A stretch of DNA of 64,000 nucleotides, taken from Hysterangium stoloniferum (taxonomy: Eukaryota; Basidiomycota; Agaricomycetes; Hysterangiales; Hysterangiaceae). A model generated the notes under the pieces. That model was not told where the DNA came from, did no database searches, and was given only the letters and a program-made list of their open reading frames with translations. The translations under genes and the position numbers were made by a program. The DNA is taken from positions 248,001 to 312,000 of the forward strand of contig WHVD01000054.1 of NCBI GenBank assembly GCA_015178975.1, written 5' to 3'. Below, piece after piece: positions 12,886-24,069 of this stretch; the first letter of the stretch is position 1, and each line of letters begins with the position of its first letter.

Positions 12886-13372
12886 TTATTGTGCAGTGCC
12901 TTCAGCAATGGTGAGCAGATCACTGTCGCCTTGGTCTGAAACAGTCATAACACTGAAAACCTGATCAATTCCATGTTTCAATAGAGGACAACTTATACAC
13001 ACCCCACTCGGAAGAGCTTTCCGGCAGCAGTACCAAGGGCGACGTTCGAGCCAGCAAAGTGGTGGACAGAAGTCTTGGACAACATGGCATAATACTCAAT
13101 CTCAGATTTGCGAAGAGGTGGGCAGTTACCGGCAATGAGAACAAGTTTTGCTGAAAAAGAGAAGAGAGAATATGTCAACAAAGGGACCTTCTCAGCCTCA
13201 CGCTCCAGTCCCCGGAGAGAGAGTCAAAAGAACACACACCCTTGCCATTGCGCATCTGTTTCAATGCTGACTTGTAACCCAGAGTGTATTTGCCAGACTT
13301 GACGACGAGAGCAAGACGGGATGCGATGGACTCGCTTGTTTTTGTCGATTTCGATTTCTTGCTGGGAGCCAT
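12886..13372 (-). CDS. RPL30: 60S ribosomal protein L30 (eL30)
   Basis: A large-subunit ribosomal protein. Three exons on the minus strand encode the start [18 protein letters not shown], then the eL30 core ([60 protein letters not shown]) and a C-terminal exon [18 protein letters not shown] ending TAQ. The length, about 110 residues, is typical. The intron phases reconstruct the conserved [11 protein letters not shown] and FRVGVMTVSD joins. The remaining span to VMS1 (12664-12885) shows nothing notable. Confidence 0.95.
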
Positions 13373-13594
13373 CGCTTTTTGAAGATGGGTGTCAAGGTTG
13401 AAGCTGATGACTTTTTAGCGCCCGTTATCAAGTTACTACTGTAAAGCACCCGGCACTCTCCGCGCCAACACCACGGCGTGTTACGACCGAGTGACTGGGA
13501 CAGTAAATGTAAGGAGGTCGAAAACATGAAGTATTCAGTGTAATCTACTACATGTTTTTGAATAATTATAGCACTGATAAACGGACGTCGTTAT

Positions 13595-16500
13595 TTATTT
13601 AATTTCAATCTTAATGGGACCATATCGATCTTTCTGCTCCAATCGAATTAAGCCCTTTGTTGCCAATGCTAATGCGTTTTATTTTAGAATCAGATAACAG
13701 CAAGATTGAGCTTGGGTTACTCACCAAGACAGTGATAGAACCCTTCGGACGCGATACGGGCAGAGCTACTTTCCACAGGGACAATGTTAGCAAAAAATAG
13801 CGGCCCAGAATCGGAAGCCATGTGCATTCTGGCATATCTAGAACAAACCCATTAGATCTTTCAGCTTTTTGTAATATATCAATTACCCTAGGAAATTAAG
13901 CGAATTCCTCTCGAGGACCACCATATTTTCTGACTCCTGGGTTTCCCCGACAACTACATTCCTCGTTTGTCAAGTGGACATCCGAAATATCGATATCAGC
14001 AAATTTCCCACCTGGAAAATACTCCCCTTCTTGGCCCGCTATTTCCAATCCAATAGCTTCATCCCGAAACTCTATCGTAGGACTATCCCGGGCGCTGCCC
14101 TTCGAGGAGCCGCGTCTAACACGGACCGTAGTGCTATCAAAGCTGAATGTATAATCACTACGTCCGACAGATCCAGGAATAGGGGCGTTAGAGGAAGACA
14201 GTCCAGCGTTATCCCAAGGAAACATAATGTTGCCAACGTGTTCGCCCTGTGAGATTTGCAAAGCCCCTCGACCAAGTAGGCTACTACCAACCACGGAAGA
14301 TGGTCTGGAGGGAGCATGCCGTGGTTGTCCAGGATCCTTGTTCGCATGTTAGACAAAAATTAGAAACAAATGGAATTACTCTCACGTCGGATGATCGGCG
14401 CCCAGAATATCTCGGATCGTCTTGTGGTGCGTGTTCGTCTAACAGTTCGAAGGTAAAGGACACTCTGGAATCAGAGGAATAACTACTCGCCAATTCCTAC
14501 CCAGTCAACATCCCCATTGACTGCATTCATATCAAAATTAGCAAAGTCTGCACCGTCCTGCATCACGACATCATGGGCTTCAAGCTGTGGCGTATTTCCG
14601 ATTACCCTTTCAGAAATCCCGGTCGCCTCGTTTTTCTGAAGACGGCGCTTTTTGGGAAGATTCTCAACTAATGGGTCTCAGGTAAAGTAGTACGATACTA
14701 AGTAGCAAAATGAACGCACGCTCTTCGAGCTCTCTCCTCCATGCAGCTTCACGAGCTTTTACGGGATATACAACACGTTGATTCCAAAGTTGTACAAGCT
14801 CAGGCGCGGCGACTGATAACAATGATCAAAAATTTCACAAGGAAGATAATCATTAAATACTGACAATCTGCTGGCGCAATCCACAATTCTGCTTCGAGAC
14901 GTCGTTTGCCTTCCTTGATTTTCCGGGTCTGCTCGATTTCGCGTCGCAATCTAGCCATCTCGATCGGATAATTGAATCTCTGGAACTTCGGTATAAGAAA
15001 AAGTGAGTGCCCGTTTATGCGATAGGTTCCAAGCGAGTGAAATAAAACACCTTCAGCTGATCGTCCGTAAGCTCAGTCTTAGGGTCCATTAACGTTACTC
15101 GCTTTTTCTGCCTTTTTAGGTCCGTAGCCTTCGGCCCCTTTCTAACGGGAACATTTTCTGGACTTCCTGTGCTGTTTACGGGAGGCTGATTCGAAAGTAT
15201 AGAATGTCCTGCAGCATCAAACGGTGGTGATGTATCTATGACGATTCAAGATTACAAACGATGACGATTCGGCAGCGGAGGGATTTACACACATTGAACT
15301 ATTTTACCCAGCTCCTGCAGGTTAACGTGAGGCGTCGTTATTTTCTACATGACAGAACGAAAGTTTAACAGGTCAACTTTTACAATAAAAGGGGATTAGA
15401 TACCTCATTATCTAGCGTGCCTGGGTCATTAATCTCTATTTTATCTTGGAAAGCGTCAATGTTAAAGGCTACATCTGGACCGAATGGTTCATCAAAGACA
15501 TCCATGACGTCTCCAAAATTGATGTTGGGCAGGCTAAAATCGGGGAATAAGGTTAGCGTATGAAATATCGGGAAAAGCCATAGATATGACTCTGCAAAGC
15601 TGTTCGGGGGTTGTTTCTCGTGATCAAACTTCATATTCCATGCCTCTTCTAAGTCGCGCTCCATTTCTTCCCCAAGTCCGATCGGTTCATCAAAATCGAG
15701 ATCAAATATTACGTTGTTGTTCATAACAGCCGAGGAAGAAGGGTCGTCAATGTGGGCTATCTCGCCGGAAAATGAGTTCAGAAACGAGCTAGAAAACATG
15801 TATTCATGCGATTCATCCAACTGATGTAGCTTTCTCTTATTGATGAGCTGATGATCTGAGAGCCTATCATCTGGATTAATGGTGGAGCTAAAGCCATGAT
15901 CTCGAAGGGCCACATCTGCCGAATTGTGATTAATGATATAAGTAGGAAATAATGTATCGAGACACAAAGTCATACCTTCTCCTATGTTTCGAAAGACCAT
16001 GTCCCAATCCTTGTGGTTTTTTTGAGTTTATATATAGCTACACATTCCATGAATCGACTCACGTCAAGGGTTCCATCGAATTCCATGACCATTGCCATTG
16101 CAGGATCAACGACTAAGTTAAGAGCATCCTCCCTGAGGTAATCGGTGTGTGGGGTATAGATACGTTGGGCATCCGATAGAAGAACGAGGATAGCACATAC
16201 CGGAGTCCGTTTGGTCGAGCCATTTCTATGCCTGCACCGTCAATAGCATGAAGCTCGCTGAGATTCTTTTTTAAGGATAGGACAAAATTTCCAACGTCAG
16301 CTTCAAGGATTTCATATTTTACTGATAAGACGAAGAGATTAAATCCTATCATACGTATTGGAGCGTCCAGCACTCGCCTTTAAAGACTCTATAGGTTTTG
16401 CCAGAAGTGCAGATAAGGCGGCCCTGAACAACGTCACCACATACCGAACAAGTCCTACCATAAGATTGCTAGAGAGGCGCAGCGCAAGAGGTTCTGGTGG

Positions 16501-16697
16501 TTCAGATATGAGAGTACAAAGTTGAGATATATCGGCTAAAATTATTTCTCGGCGGGGCAATTTTTTTGACTTCGAGCCCAATGTCGCTGCAAGCCTACGC
16601 TGTCTCAGAGTATGGATGTGAAGATACCAATGAGAAATTACCACAGAAGACCATATCCGCTTTCTCTTCTCGACAATAGCTCAGTACTAAAGAACAT
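13595..16697 (-). CDS. REC8: Meiotic cohesin alpha-kleisin Rec8
   Basis: The kleisin subunit of meiotic cohesin. The N-terminal exons read MFFSTELLSRRESGYGLLW, then LAATLGSKSKKLPRREI and PEPLALRLSSNLMVGLVR. The LAATLGSK and PLALRLSSNL segments resemble fission yeast Rec8 more than mitotic Rad21. The middle is acidic and poorly conserved, with a long exon at about 15380-16000 (LDFDEPIGLGEEMERDLEEA). A basic helical stretch follows (RFNYPIEMARLRREIEQTRK). The final exons encode the winged-helix Smc-binding end: SSSARIASEGFYHCL, then ATKGLIRLEQKDRYGPIKI. There are more than ten exons. Two ACGCGT sites lie upstream. Rad21 is the alternative call, but the N-terminus argues for Rec8. Confidence 0.87.
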
Positions 16698-17076
16698 GAC
16701 AGAACGGTGCACCACGAAAGCTTCGAGGTGGAGTGGGGAGGTGCAAAGGTGCTCATCTAGGGTTTATGACACAAACAGGTTGTCACAAAAGGTGGCGTTT
16801 GAGTGTAAAAGAATAAATGGTTCTGGTTCTTGGCAGGTATTTGATCATGAATTTGTATGTATATATATGCGTGTTTGGACTTGTGGACGCGTCTAATTAG
16901 TGCCTAAACCAGGGTTAACGGAACCAAACATTTCCACAAGTCTACTGAAGTACTGAAGCTGGACAATAATAATAATAAATAATCTTTTACTCATTTTAAG
17001 ACAAAGTTATACATACCCACGCGTCTAAGGTCCAAACGATGCGATCACAAAAAAGATAGAGAAAAACTACATCACG
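16698..17076. other. REC8 upstream region / ataxin-10 3' flank
   Basis: A stretch of 379 bp with no credible gene. It holds ACGCGT at 16887-16892 and 17019-17024 (190 and 322 bp upstream of the REC8 start) and an AT-rich trinucleotide-like run near 16965-16985. It should contain the REC8 promoter and the 3' end of the ataxin-10 homologue. Confidence 0.5.
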
Positions 17077-19096
17077 CTACAGATTTTTGTTTACAGGTTT
17101 CATGGCTTCAACAAAGGCTTGATTATCCGGATTTTTATGGAGAATATTGCGAAGTGCGAATAACGCATGCTCTTGTAGGTCTAATGGACGTGAGTAAAAA
17201 TGACAGTGGTCACTTCAAGGTCTTACAAGGATTTCGTTCATCAATGACACAAAGACCCATCACAACCTGGATTCCTCCGCATTCTCGTACGCGAACTTGC
17301 ATTTCCTTTTGGTCGTGGCAAATTGTCCCTAATATTCTCACCAAATCACGCTTGAGATACGTGAAGCCAGTGATATCCGTGGTGCTGCCTGTAGGTATGG
17401 TTGTTTCTCCAGGGGAGGCAGCCGCTTTCCCGAACACAATCCGGGGTAGGAACAAGTCAAGTAGTCGAAGAGTATCTAGTACCGTAAATTGGTCACTGGG
17501 GCATGTCACTTTCTTGGCCGCTCACCAATCAGACTTTCCACTACCCCATCGCCCTGCATGGATATATGTATTGCATGACAACCAGGTTCGATTCGTTTGT
17601 CAGCGTCGAGATTCTCATGTTCTCGGAGACAGAGGGTATTGAGGCATTGTGAAACAAGTATCAAACCTGCTGAGACCTTGGGAAGGCGAAGGTCAAGATT
17701 TTGAAGGGTCGTTTCTCCACTGTGCTCTGCTGCTGAACCATTTTCGATATTTACTATTGATGAAGATGTTGTAATCCCTAAAGAACATTTAATTGCGCTT
17801 TGGAAATAGGCACATAATTCAACAAATGCTTCGACGAGAAACTTATAGTCCCCGCGATAGACTATATCGTCGTTAATTAAATCTCGAGAATATGAATCGA
17901 GGATCTTGAGAAACGTGGTTTGCTGTGGTGTTATAGGCTCATTATCCCTGATTAGAAACCGTCAGCTCCGTAGATATAAAATTGCAAGACTTGATCAGGT
18001 TTGGCGTACATTGACAAATAATCGTAAAGTTTTGCAGCCAGGCCACCTTGTAGAAAGCGTACGAAGATGCGGTATCTATAAGGAATTCAAGACGGAAAAA
18101 TATGCACACGGAAAATAATTTTACGAGACTGCAAAACATTCGCCATCATCCTTTTCTGGAACATCTTGAACCACCCAGTCCTCAGTATGATCTAGAATCT
18201 TGACTAGGATGCGTATTCCGTTAGAAGAGAGAAAACTAGATCTAATAAAAATATTCAGAAGAATTGGGAAAGGTATGAGATAATGCCTCAAACGTACAGC
18301 ACGTGTTGATCTGCGTTGATAGAATTCAAAATCAACACCAATGTACTATTGACAGTAGCGATATCGGGCGATGCCAGCAACCTCCTACCTGTCCCGCCTC
18401 AAGCTATGTCCTAAAATCAGACAGCAGGACTCACACAACAATCTCCTGATCGTCCGATAGACAGATATATATATTCCAAAGGCGCTGTGCCAATGAACCG
18501 TTCATAGTGACTATATTTGAGAGGGTTTGAACCAGCATTCGAGTGACTGGATATACTGAACCAATATTATTCGAAAGACAACTAGGTGATATGGCTGCTT
18601 TGGCTCACGAGTCTCATCTTGCAGCTCAGAGAAAGATGTCAAGCGATGCAGGATAGTTCGAAGCTCGTTCTCATTCCCGCTGTTGTTCCCATGTCAGGAA
18701 AACATTTTACTAACATCATATCAACTAACAAAGCTGATATTTGATTTTCTTGCACACCTGCGGCCAGATTGCGAGTAAAGCGAGCAAGGCAAAGGATAGA
18801 ATCGGCTTGCAGAGACAGCTCAGAAGGATCAACCGCCCTTTTTTGCCAATTATCCGACAACAAGGTCCAGACGGTAGGTAAAGCATGGGGTAGAGTTTTT
18901 CTAGTAAAAAGGAAGCAAAAGCTATGGTAAAGCCGAAGGAAAACGCGAAAAGTCAGGTCACTTGCCTGAAGTCCTCCTCCTGAGCCAATTTTACCGAAAT
19001 TGTATTCATTGTCTCATGAATGCTCCTATTTCGAAGATGCACAGACTTTAAGCCTTCTAGGGCTTTATTCAAAGCAGATATTGTATTTTCGCTCAT
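17077..19096 (-). CDS. Ataxin-10 domain protein
   Basis: A homologue of ataxin-10 (Ctr86 in yeast), an armadillo-like helical protein linked to cytokinesis. The C-terminal exons carry the family signature: QVRVRECGGIQVVMGLCVID, then QEHALFALRNILHKNPDNQA and FVEAMKPV before the stop. Exon 1 (18966-19096) begins MSENTISALNKALEGLKS. The first intron (18901-18965) has a GCAAGT donor, so it is GC-AG. Using the nearby GTGACC would break frame. The middle exons are low in recognisable motifs. Only 56 bp separates this start from the divergent VMA12-like gene. Confidence 0.85.
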
Positions 19097-19152
19097 GAAT
19101 CATAGATGAACGAGGGAGTTTTGGATTTGTACAAAACCCAGACTCAACTTCA

Positions 19153-19870
19153 ATGTCCGACACCATCGTTTCTCTGCCTAGCCACTTACGATTAAGACTC
19201 ACTCCTTTGGTAGAGCTTTTGCCTGAAAATTTGAGCCAACGACTTGCAGCGTATCTTAATGACCTCAAGGCCGAGATATCTCATTCCATCCTCCTCGAGG
19301 TCTCGAAATGGGCTCGCACGGATGCTGCTCGACCTCAACTGAATGCAAGGAAGCTTGACCCCAACGACTACACTGTAATATCTTTGCTAGCAGGTACAAT
19401 CACTTCCCCATCGTCCAAGCTCCCTCCATACGTTCCCCCTCCGAGCGCATCTGAACAGGCTAGGCGATCTGTCAACAACCGGAAAGCCATCACAGCTCTT
19501 CTCAACGCACTATTTAGCATTGCTGGTGCAGGTTATGCAGGATGGTGGGCGAGCGGCCGCACAGGCTGGCGTGATGAATGGGTAAGCCTGATATATTCTA
19601 TCTTTGCAACATAGATTCTAATGCGAGCAGCGCGTCCTCTTTGCATTAACAGTGGCTTTAGTGGTTGCGCTGTCCGAAGGGGTTTTATACCTTATTTGGG
19701 AATCACGAAGAGAAGCTCGAAAAGATGAGTCTATCCGTCGACGTCGTCTCAAAACAGGAGCAGGAAAGAAGGACCACAATCAGGATGCAGAGGTGTCTTC
19801 TGAAGGAGTGGTCAAGAGAGATGCGCCGGGTAATTTACGTAGGCGACAGCCTCAGCACGGTCAAGAATGA
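19153..19870 (+). CDS. VMA12: V-ATPase assembly factor Vma12/TMEM199-like
   Basis: A probable ER membrane factor that helps assemble the V0 sector of the vacuolar ATPase. Two exons (19153-19581 and 19631-19870) give 222 residues. The N-terminal half is cytosolic and helical. A Pro-rich loop (SSKLPPYVPPPSASEQARR) comes before two membrane segments: AITALLNALFSIAGAGYAGW, then VLFALTVALVVALSEGVLYL. A very basic tail follows (ESIRRRRLK). The region before the first membrane segment and the ALVVALSEGVLYLIW end fit the Vma12 domain. The tail is Gln/Arg-rich and less conserved. The start is the first ATG after the short divergent promoter. Confidence 0.8.
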
Positions 19871-19919
19871 GGAAACCTTTCAATATGATGCTACATGGTG
19901 AAATGTCCATCGTACAACA

Positions 19920-20880
19920 CTACCACGCACCCAAGGTTCGCATCAACAAATGCAGATACCAACCTGTAAGCCCCACACCTCCAAGCGACCATCCCTCCCT
20001 CCATCTATTTCATCTTCTACTTTGGGCCGTCTGTAAATATTAGTATTTACTTTATCTGTCACATCAATGGCCCAATAGGGTTGGAGATCTCTAAACATGC
20101 GTTTTCGCAAGCGAGAGGGATCTAAAAGCTCCCTGAAGGGAAGATGAAAGACTTGCGCAACCTCCTGTCTCGATATACTGAGCGATTCGAGTTTTAGTGT
20201 TGATAAAGGAGACAGTGATGAAGTTGCGCCACTATTCAGTGCAGAAACAAACCCCTAGGGAATGTACGGTTACGTTGGCTGGTTTAAGCCACATACTGTC
20301 CGACATACGACATACGGCAGGACCTCCAAACCGTTCAGTGCTTGTTCTTGCCATGTGACCATTTGGCCAACGATTTGGACTTGTTCAGAGACAATCCCAA
20401 GCTCCTCCCATGTCTCCCTTAGCGCTGTTTCTGCAGGTGAGGTATCAGTCTGAGCCGGACGGAAAATATTATTTAGCTCTGGAAGAAAGGCAATCGTCGA
20501 AGTTGTTCACCTCGTCGACCTTGCCGCCTGGAAAGCTGCACCACAGTCAGTTCCAAGTGATCTCCAGTCATCTGTCCCCAGTCGTACAACACAGACCTGA
20601 CCTCCCCACCGTGAGTTCTCAGCTTTCCGCTGCGTACTTCTAATAGGATTCCGGCTTCTCCGTTGACATTACAAAGTGGTATTAAGACGGCTGCAGTAGG
20701 GGTATGCTTGGGGGCAGTCCTATCTGAATCGGCTGCTTGGACATTGTCAAGCAATGAGCGAATGGTATCAAGGCCTTCTATCGTTAATGGGGAATGTAGT
20801 TGTAGGTGAGGTGAAATGGTAGGTGGCTTTAGATTTACGTGTCTTCGTGTAACAAGTGAAGTGAGGTGACTAGGACGCAT
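19920..20880 (-). CDS. PCD1: Nudix hydrolase, coenzyme A diphosphatase type
   Basis: It likely hydrolyses CoA or oxidised CoA, as peroxisomal Pcd1/NUDT7 does. After splicing, the Nudix box reads FPGGKVDE, then TDTSPAETALRETWEELGI, with the REXXEE core intact. The FPGGKVD...TALRE form is the variant seen in CoA diphosphatases (NudL/PCD1) rather than MutT. The N-terminal exon starts MRPSHLTSLVTRRHVNLKPP and contains AAVLIPLCN, the usual start of the fold. The C-terminus includes VAQVFHLPFRELLDPSRLRK and ends MRTLGAW. I see no obvious SKL-type peroxisomal signal at that end, so location is unproven. Confidence 0.88.
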
Positions 20881-21143
20881 ACCAAAACATGTCGTTTACA
20901 TTTATCAGATCAGCCTTATATCAACCGAACCGAAGAGTTTATTCTATAATTATCATGTGCTCGTTTTTGCTAATTATAATGGTATGAGTTACCACTTGTC
21001 CGGATGGTGCCAGCTGCTTTGTACAATTTTTGGGTATATATGTCAAATAATTATCACTCCAGGTATATTAGGAGCCCAAGAATGTCTATATTATTTACTT
21101 TTCAAACACCTGGGAATTGTCAAAAGAAATTGACCGTCTCCTT

Positions 21144-23983
21144 TCAATTATCCTTCAACTGAGTCAAATATTGAGCGGCCATGCCCAACGCCCAGATAGT
21201 AAACGAAAACTTGAAATTTGGGTAGAAGATGCTACAGGTTTTGTTGAAGATCCCCTCGACAGCTTCTTGTGCCCATGAGCCATCCTTATGATCATCAGAA
21301 ACAAGGGGCAACGTTTTAATAAGGGAACATACCGGAAGTTGTCGATCCATTATGAGCTTTACTGCGCCCTCTATCGGGCCTTTTTGAGGGTATTTGGCGT
21401 GCATGAGGGCTATTACTGCCCATGCAGTTTGTACCACCTGGGTATTTTCATGTTCCACCCATTCCCCTGTTTCGCATGTCTGTAGGCATCCAGGTGAGCA
21501 GGGAAACCCGTACGAATACAACTAAAGAAAGAAAGGAGGGAAAGGAGGAAGGGGAGGGGAAATATCCGACCTTGTAGCTTTCACCCCATCCGCCATCGTC
21601 TCGCTGTTTCGAAACAAGAAAGTCACAGGCTCTTTTGGAGTAATCACTTGTACTGTAGACTTCCCCGACCAGGGAAAGTGACTCGAGTGCAAACATTGTT
21701 GCATATGTAAACGATATCCCCCAATTACCAAACCAGGCACCATTGCGGTGTTGGGCTTTATGCAAATAATCAATTGCCCGTCGTGTGGTGGCCCTTTAAA
21801 CATTGAGTCCCATGTCCCATGTAGACACACGAATCTGAACGTACTCAATTTCTTTCCGACGATAATTTGGGATGTATTTCTTGAAAATCGACAATGCAGT
21901 TATTACAGAAGTCGTGCATTCAGGGTAGTTGTATTCAATCATTATATTCCCTAGTTCGAATAAACTTGTAAAACTCCCCACAGGATGGCAATTACGCACC
22001 GAATACTTCAGCGGGATTAATATGTTCCAACAGACTAGGTCCTCTAATCAATTCATAGCTGGCAAACCCACCATTACTATTTTGCATGGTCAACATAACA
22101 TCGACAGCGTCACAAAGTCTTCTCTCAGAGACTAGCTTCGGGGTATAACTGGATGAAGTTGAGTGGATAGACGGAGAGAGGCGCTACAGGATGTAGACAT
22201 ACGGAAGACTTTGCAAGTATAGTACGGCTTTCAATCCTTCTCCGACACAGTCACTAACGGTGTATCCCTGCTCCCTAGTGGAGAATGGCCATGCTCCTTT
22301 AGTTGTGTGCCTATAGGCTTCTTTATAATGCACGGGATCGTCTCTAATTTGACATTCATCCAGCCATTCAAGCGCTTTAATGCAGCTGGCTTTGTTTTCC
22401 TCCGCCATAGCGATACCTGACTCCACGAGGGCCTGAGAAATAAAAGCCTATGATGATCGTTTATCAAAAAAGGCTATGAAACACGAGCGAAAAAGATGTC
22501 AACTCACAATATCCCACAGCTGACTGCCATTAGTACCAGTCATACGCATGCCGTCAGGGCCCACCCACATAAAGTCTTTGCGTTTAATCTCGTGCATTTT
22601 ATAAGCGTGACTATCTGGGCCGTCTACCAAAGCACGGCAGACCAAATTCATCATCTTGTTCACAGGTCCAAGACATTGATACGATGTGTTCTCATCTTCA
22701 TCACAAATCATCTTGTACACACGATTCAACGCATGTCGACGCACTGGAGGAATTGCACAAGACTCATATGATGCAAGTACACCGTTCAAGAAGTTAAGTA
22801 GACTTGTATGCGGGACGTAGAGGTCAATTTTGCAAATGTTATTTCGTTGTTGGGGCCAATCGATTGTATCGTAGTTTTCAATGTAAATTTCCTGTGTAAG
22901 TAGTGTTAGGTGAGATATAATTACTGAAGTCAAGGGAGTATATACTTTTCTTAATGCAAGAATGATCGGCGCTTCTGGAGCCCGATGGCGAATCCCGTAG
23001 AGATAACTAGAAAATACCACATATGATGATCTATTGCAGACAGACAACAAACATAAGAACATGCCTCATGGGAATGTAGACCTGACGAGTATGGATCCAC
23101 CAACGGTGAGGATGAATAGGCAACCAGTCTGGGAGCAACCTGTCATTCGATTAATATTAGTGTCCAGGGATTAATAATATTGATTACCAGAGCTCTGGAG
23201 GTATAGGATTATTGCCATCCCAATCATATACATTAAGTAGAGAAAGCCAAAATTTTCCCCATGCTGGTACACCCGTGGCGCCACCTGCAGCAACTCAGTA
23301 TGATAACGATAGAATCTCGAGTTTCATGTTATACCAAGATTGTGTAGTGTTTTCCTGGCTTTGGCAAATACTGGATGATCTGGGTCTGCTCCCAATAGAC
23401 GTGCAGCGACGTAATTCAGTGCTGTTCCAAAGGCGGTAGATGGTCCTTCGACGTGTCTGCGAATATACGGTTTTATAACATGTCGATTTATCAACTAAGG
23501 CTGACTTACAGTCCCCAACCCCCATCATCGGGGTTCGCGCGGTTCATGAGGTAACGGATTATTTCAAACTTTTCTTCTTCTTCAAACGACATGCCCGCAA
23601 CATATGTCCCAATCACGAGGCCAGGAATAAGAAACATAGGCCCGCCATACTCCCCACACCAATGCCCGTCTGGGGCTTGCAAAGCTTTATAGAACTCAAA
23701 GCCATTTCGTGCAGCCGACATTGGATCTGTTGCCCGAGGAAGGGAGGGCATATTCTACATTTAAATTAGGAAGGGTATTGCGACGAACACGTTTCATACT
23801 GACAGTATCCAGCCCTAGCCAGTACTTGTCATATGTAGTCTGGGGCCAGGCGACGCATTCTTCATCAGTTTTTAAGTAATGCCAAATGTGACGACCATTA
23901 TCATCTGCCTTTAGCCGCCAGCGGGAATAATCGGTGCTATCATCCGCATTGAGAGGTGGTTTGGAAAGCCCATTCATGGGCAT
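21144..23983 (-). CDS. ERG7: Lanosterol synthase (oxidosqualene cyclase)
   Basis: Cyclises 2,3-oxidosqualene to lanosterol in ergosterol synthesis on the ER/lipid droplet. Exon 1 starts [20 protein letters not shown]. Squalene/oxidosqualene cyclase segments follow in order: [112 protein letters not shown] and the C-terminal [19 protein letters not shown]. Several QW repeats are visible. The usual DCTAE active-site motif reads DCVGE: the catalytic Asp and the Cys are kept, but Thr-Ala is Val-Gly. About ten introns interrupt it. An 86-bp divergent promoter is shared with the ARP9-like gene. Confidence 0.93.
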
Positions 23984-24069
23984 TGCAAAGAGTATACTTC
24001 CAAACTAAGCGACTCCCTCGTTCGACCTTTAATATTCTGTCACGTGCGCCAAGCACCTCGCAACCTCTA
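23984..24069. promoter_or_regulatory. Short divergent promoter ERG7 / ARP9-like
   Basis: Only 86 bp separates the ERG7 start (23983, minus) from the ARP9-like ATG (24070, plus). Both 5' UTRs must be very short or must overlap the neighbouring gene. A TCACGTGC sequence lies at about 24039-24046. Confidence 0.45.

Noticed and set aside
17586..17605. tRNA-like T-arm sequence GGTTCGATTC
   Set aside because: No matching acceptor stem or D arm lies around it, and it sits inside the ataxin-10 coding region.
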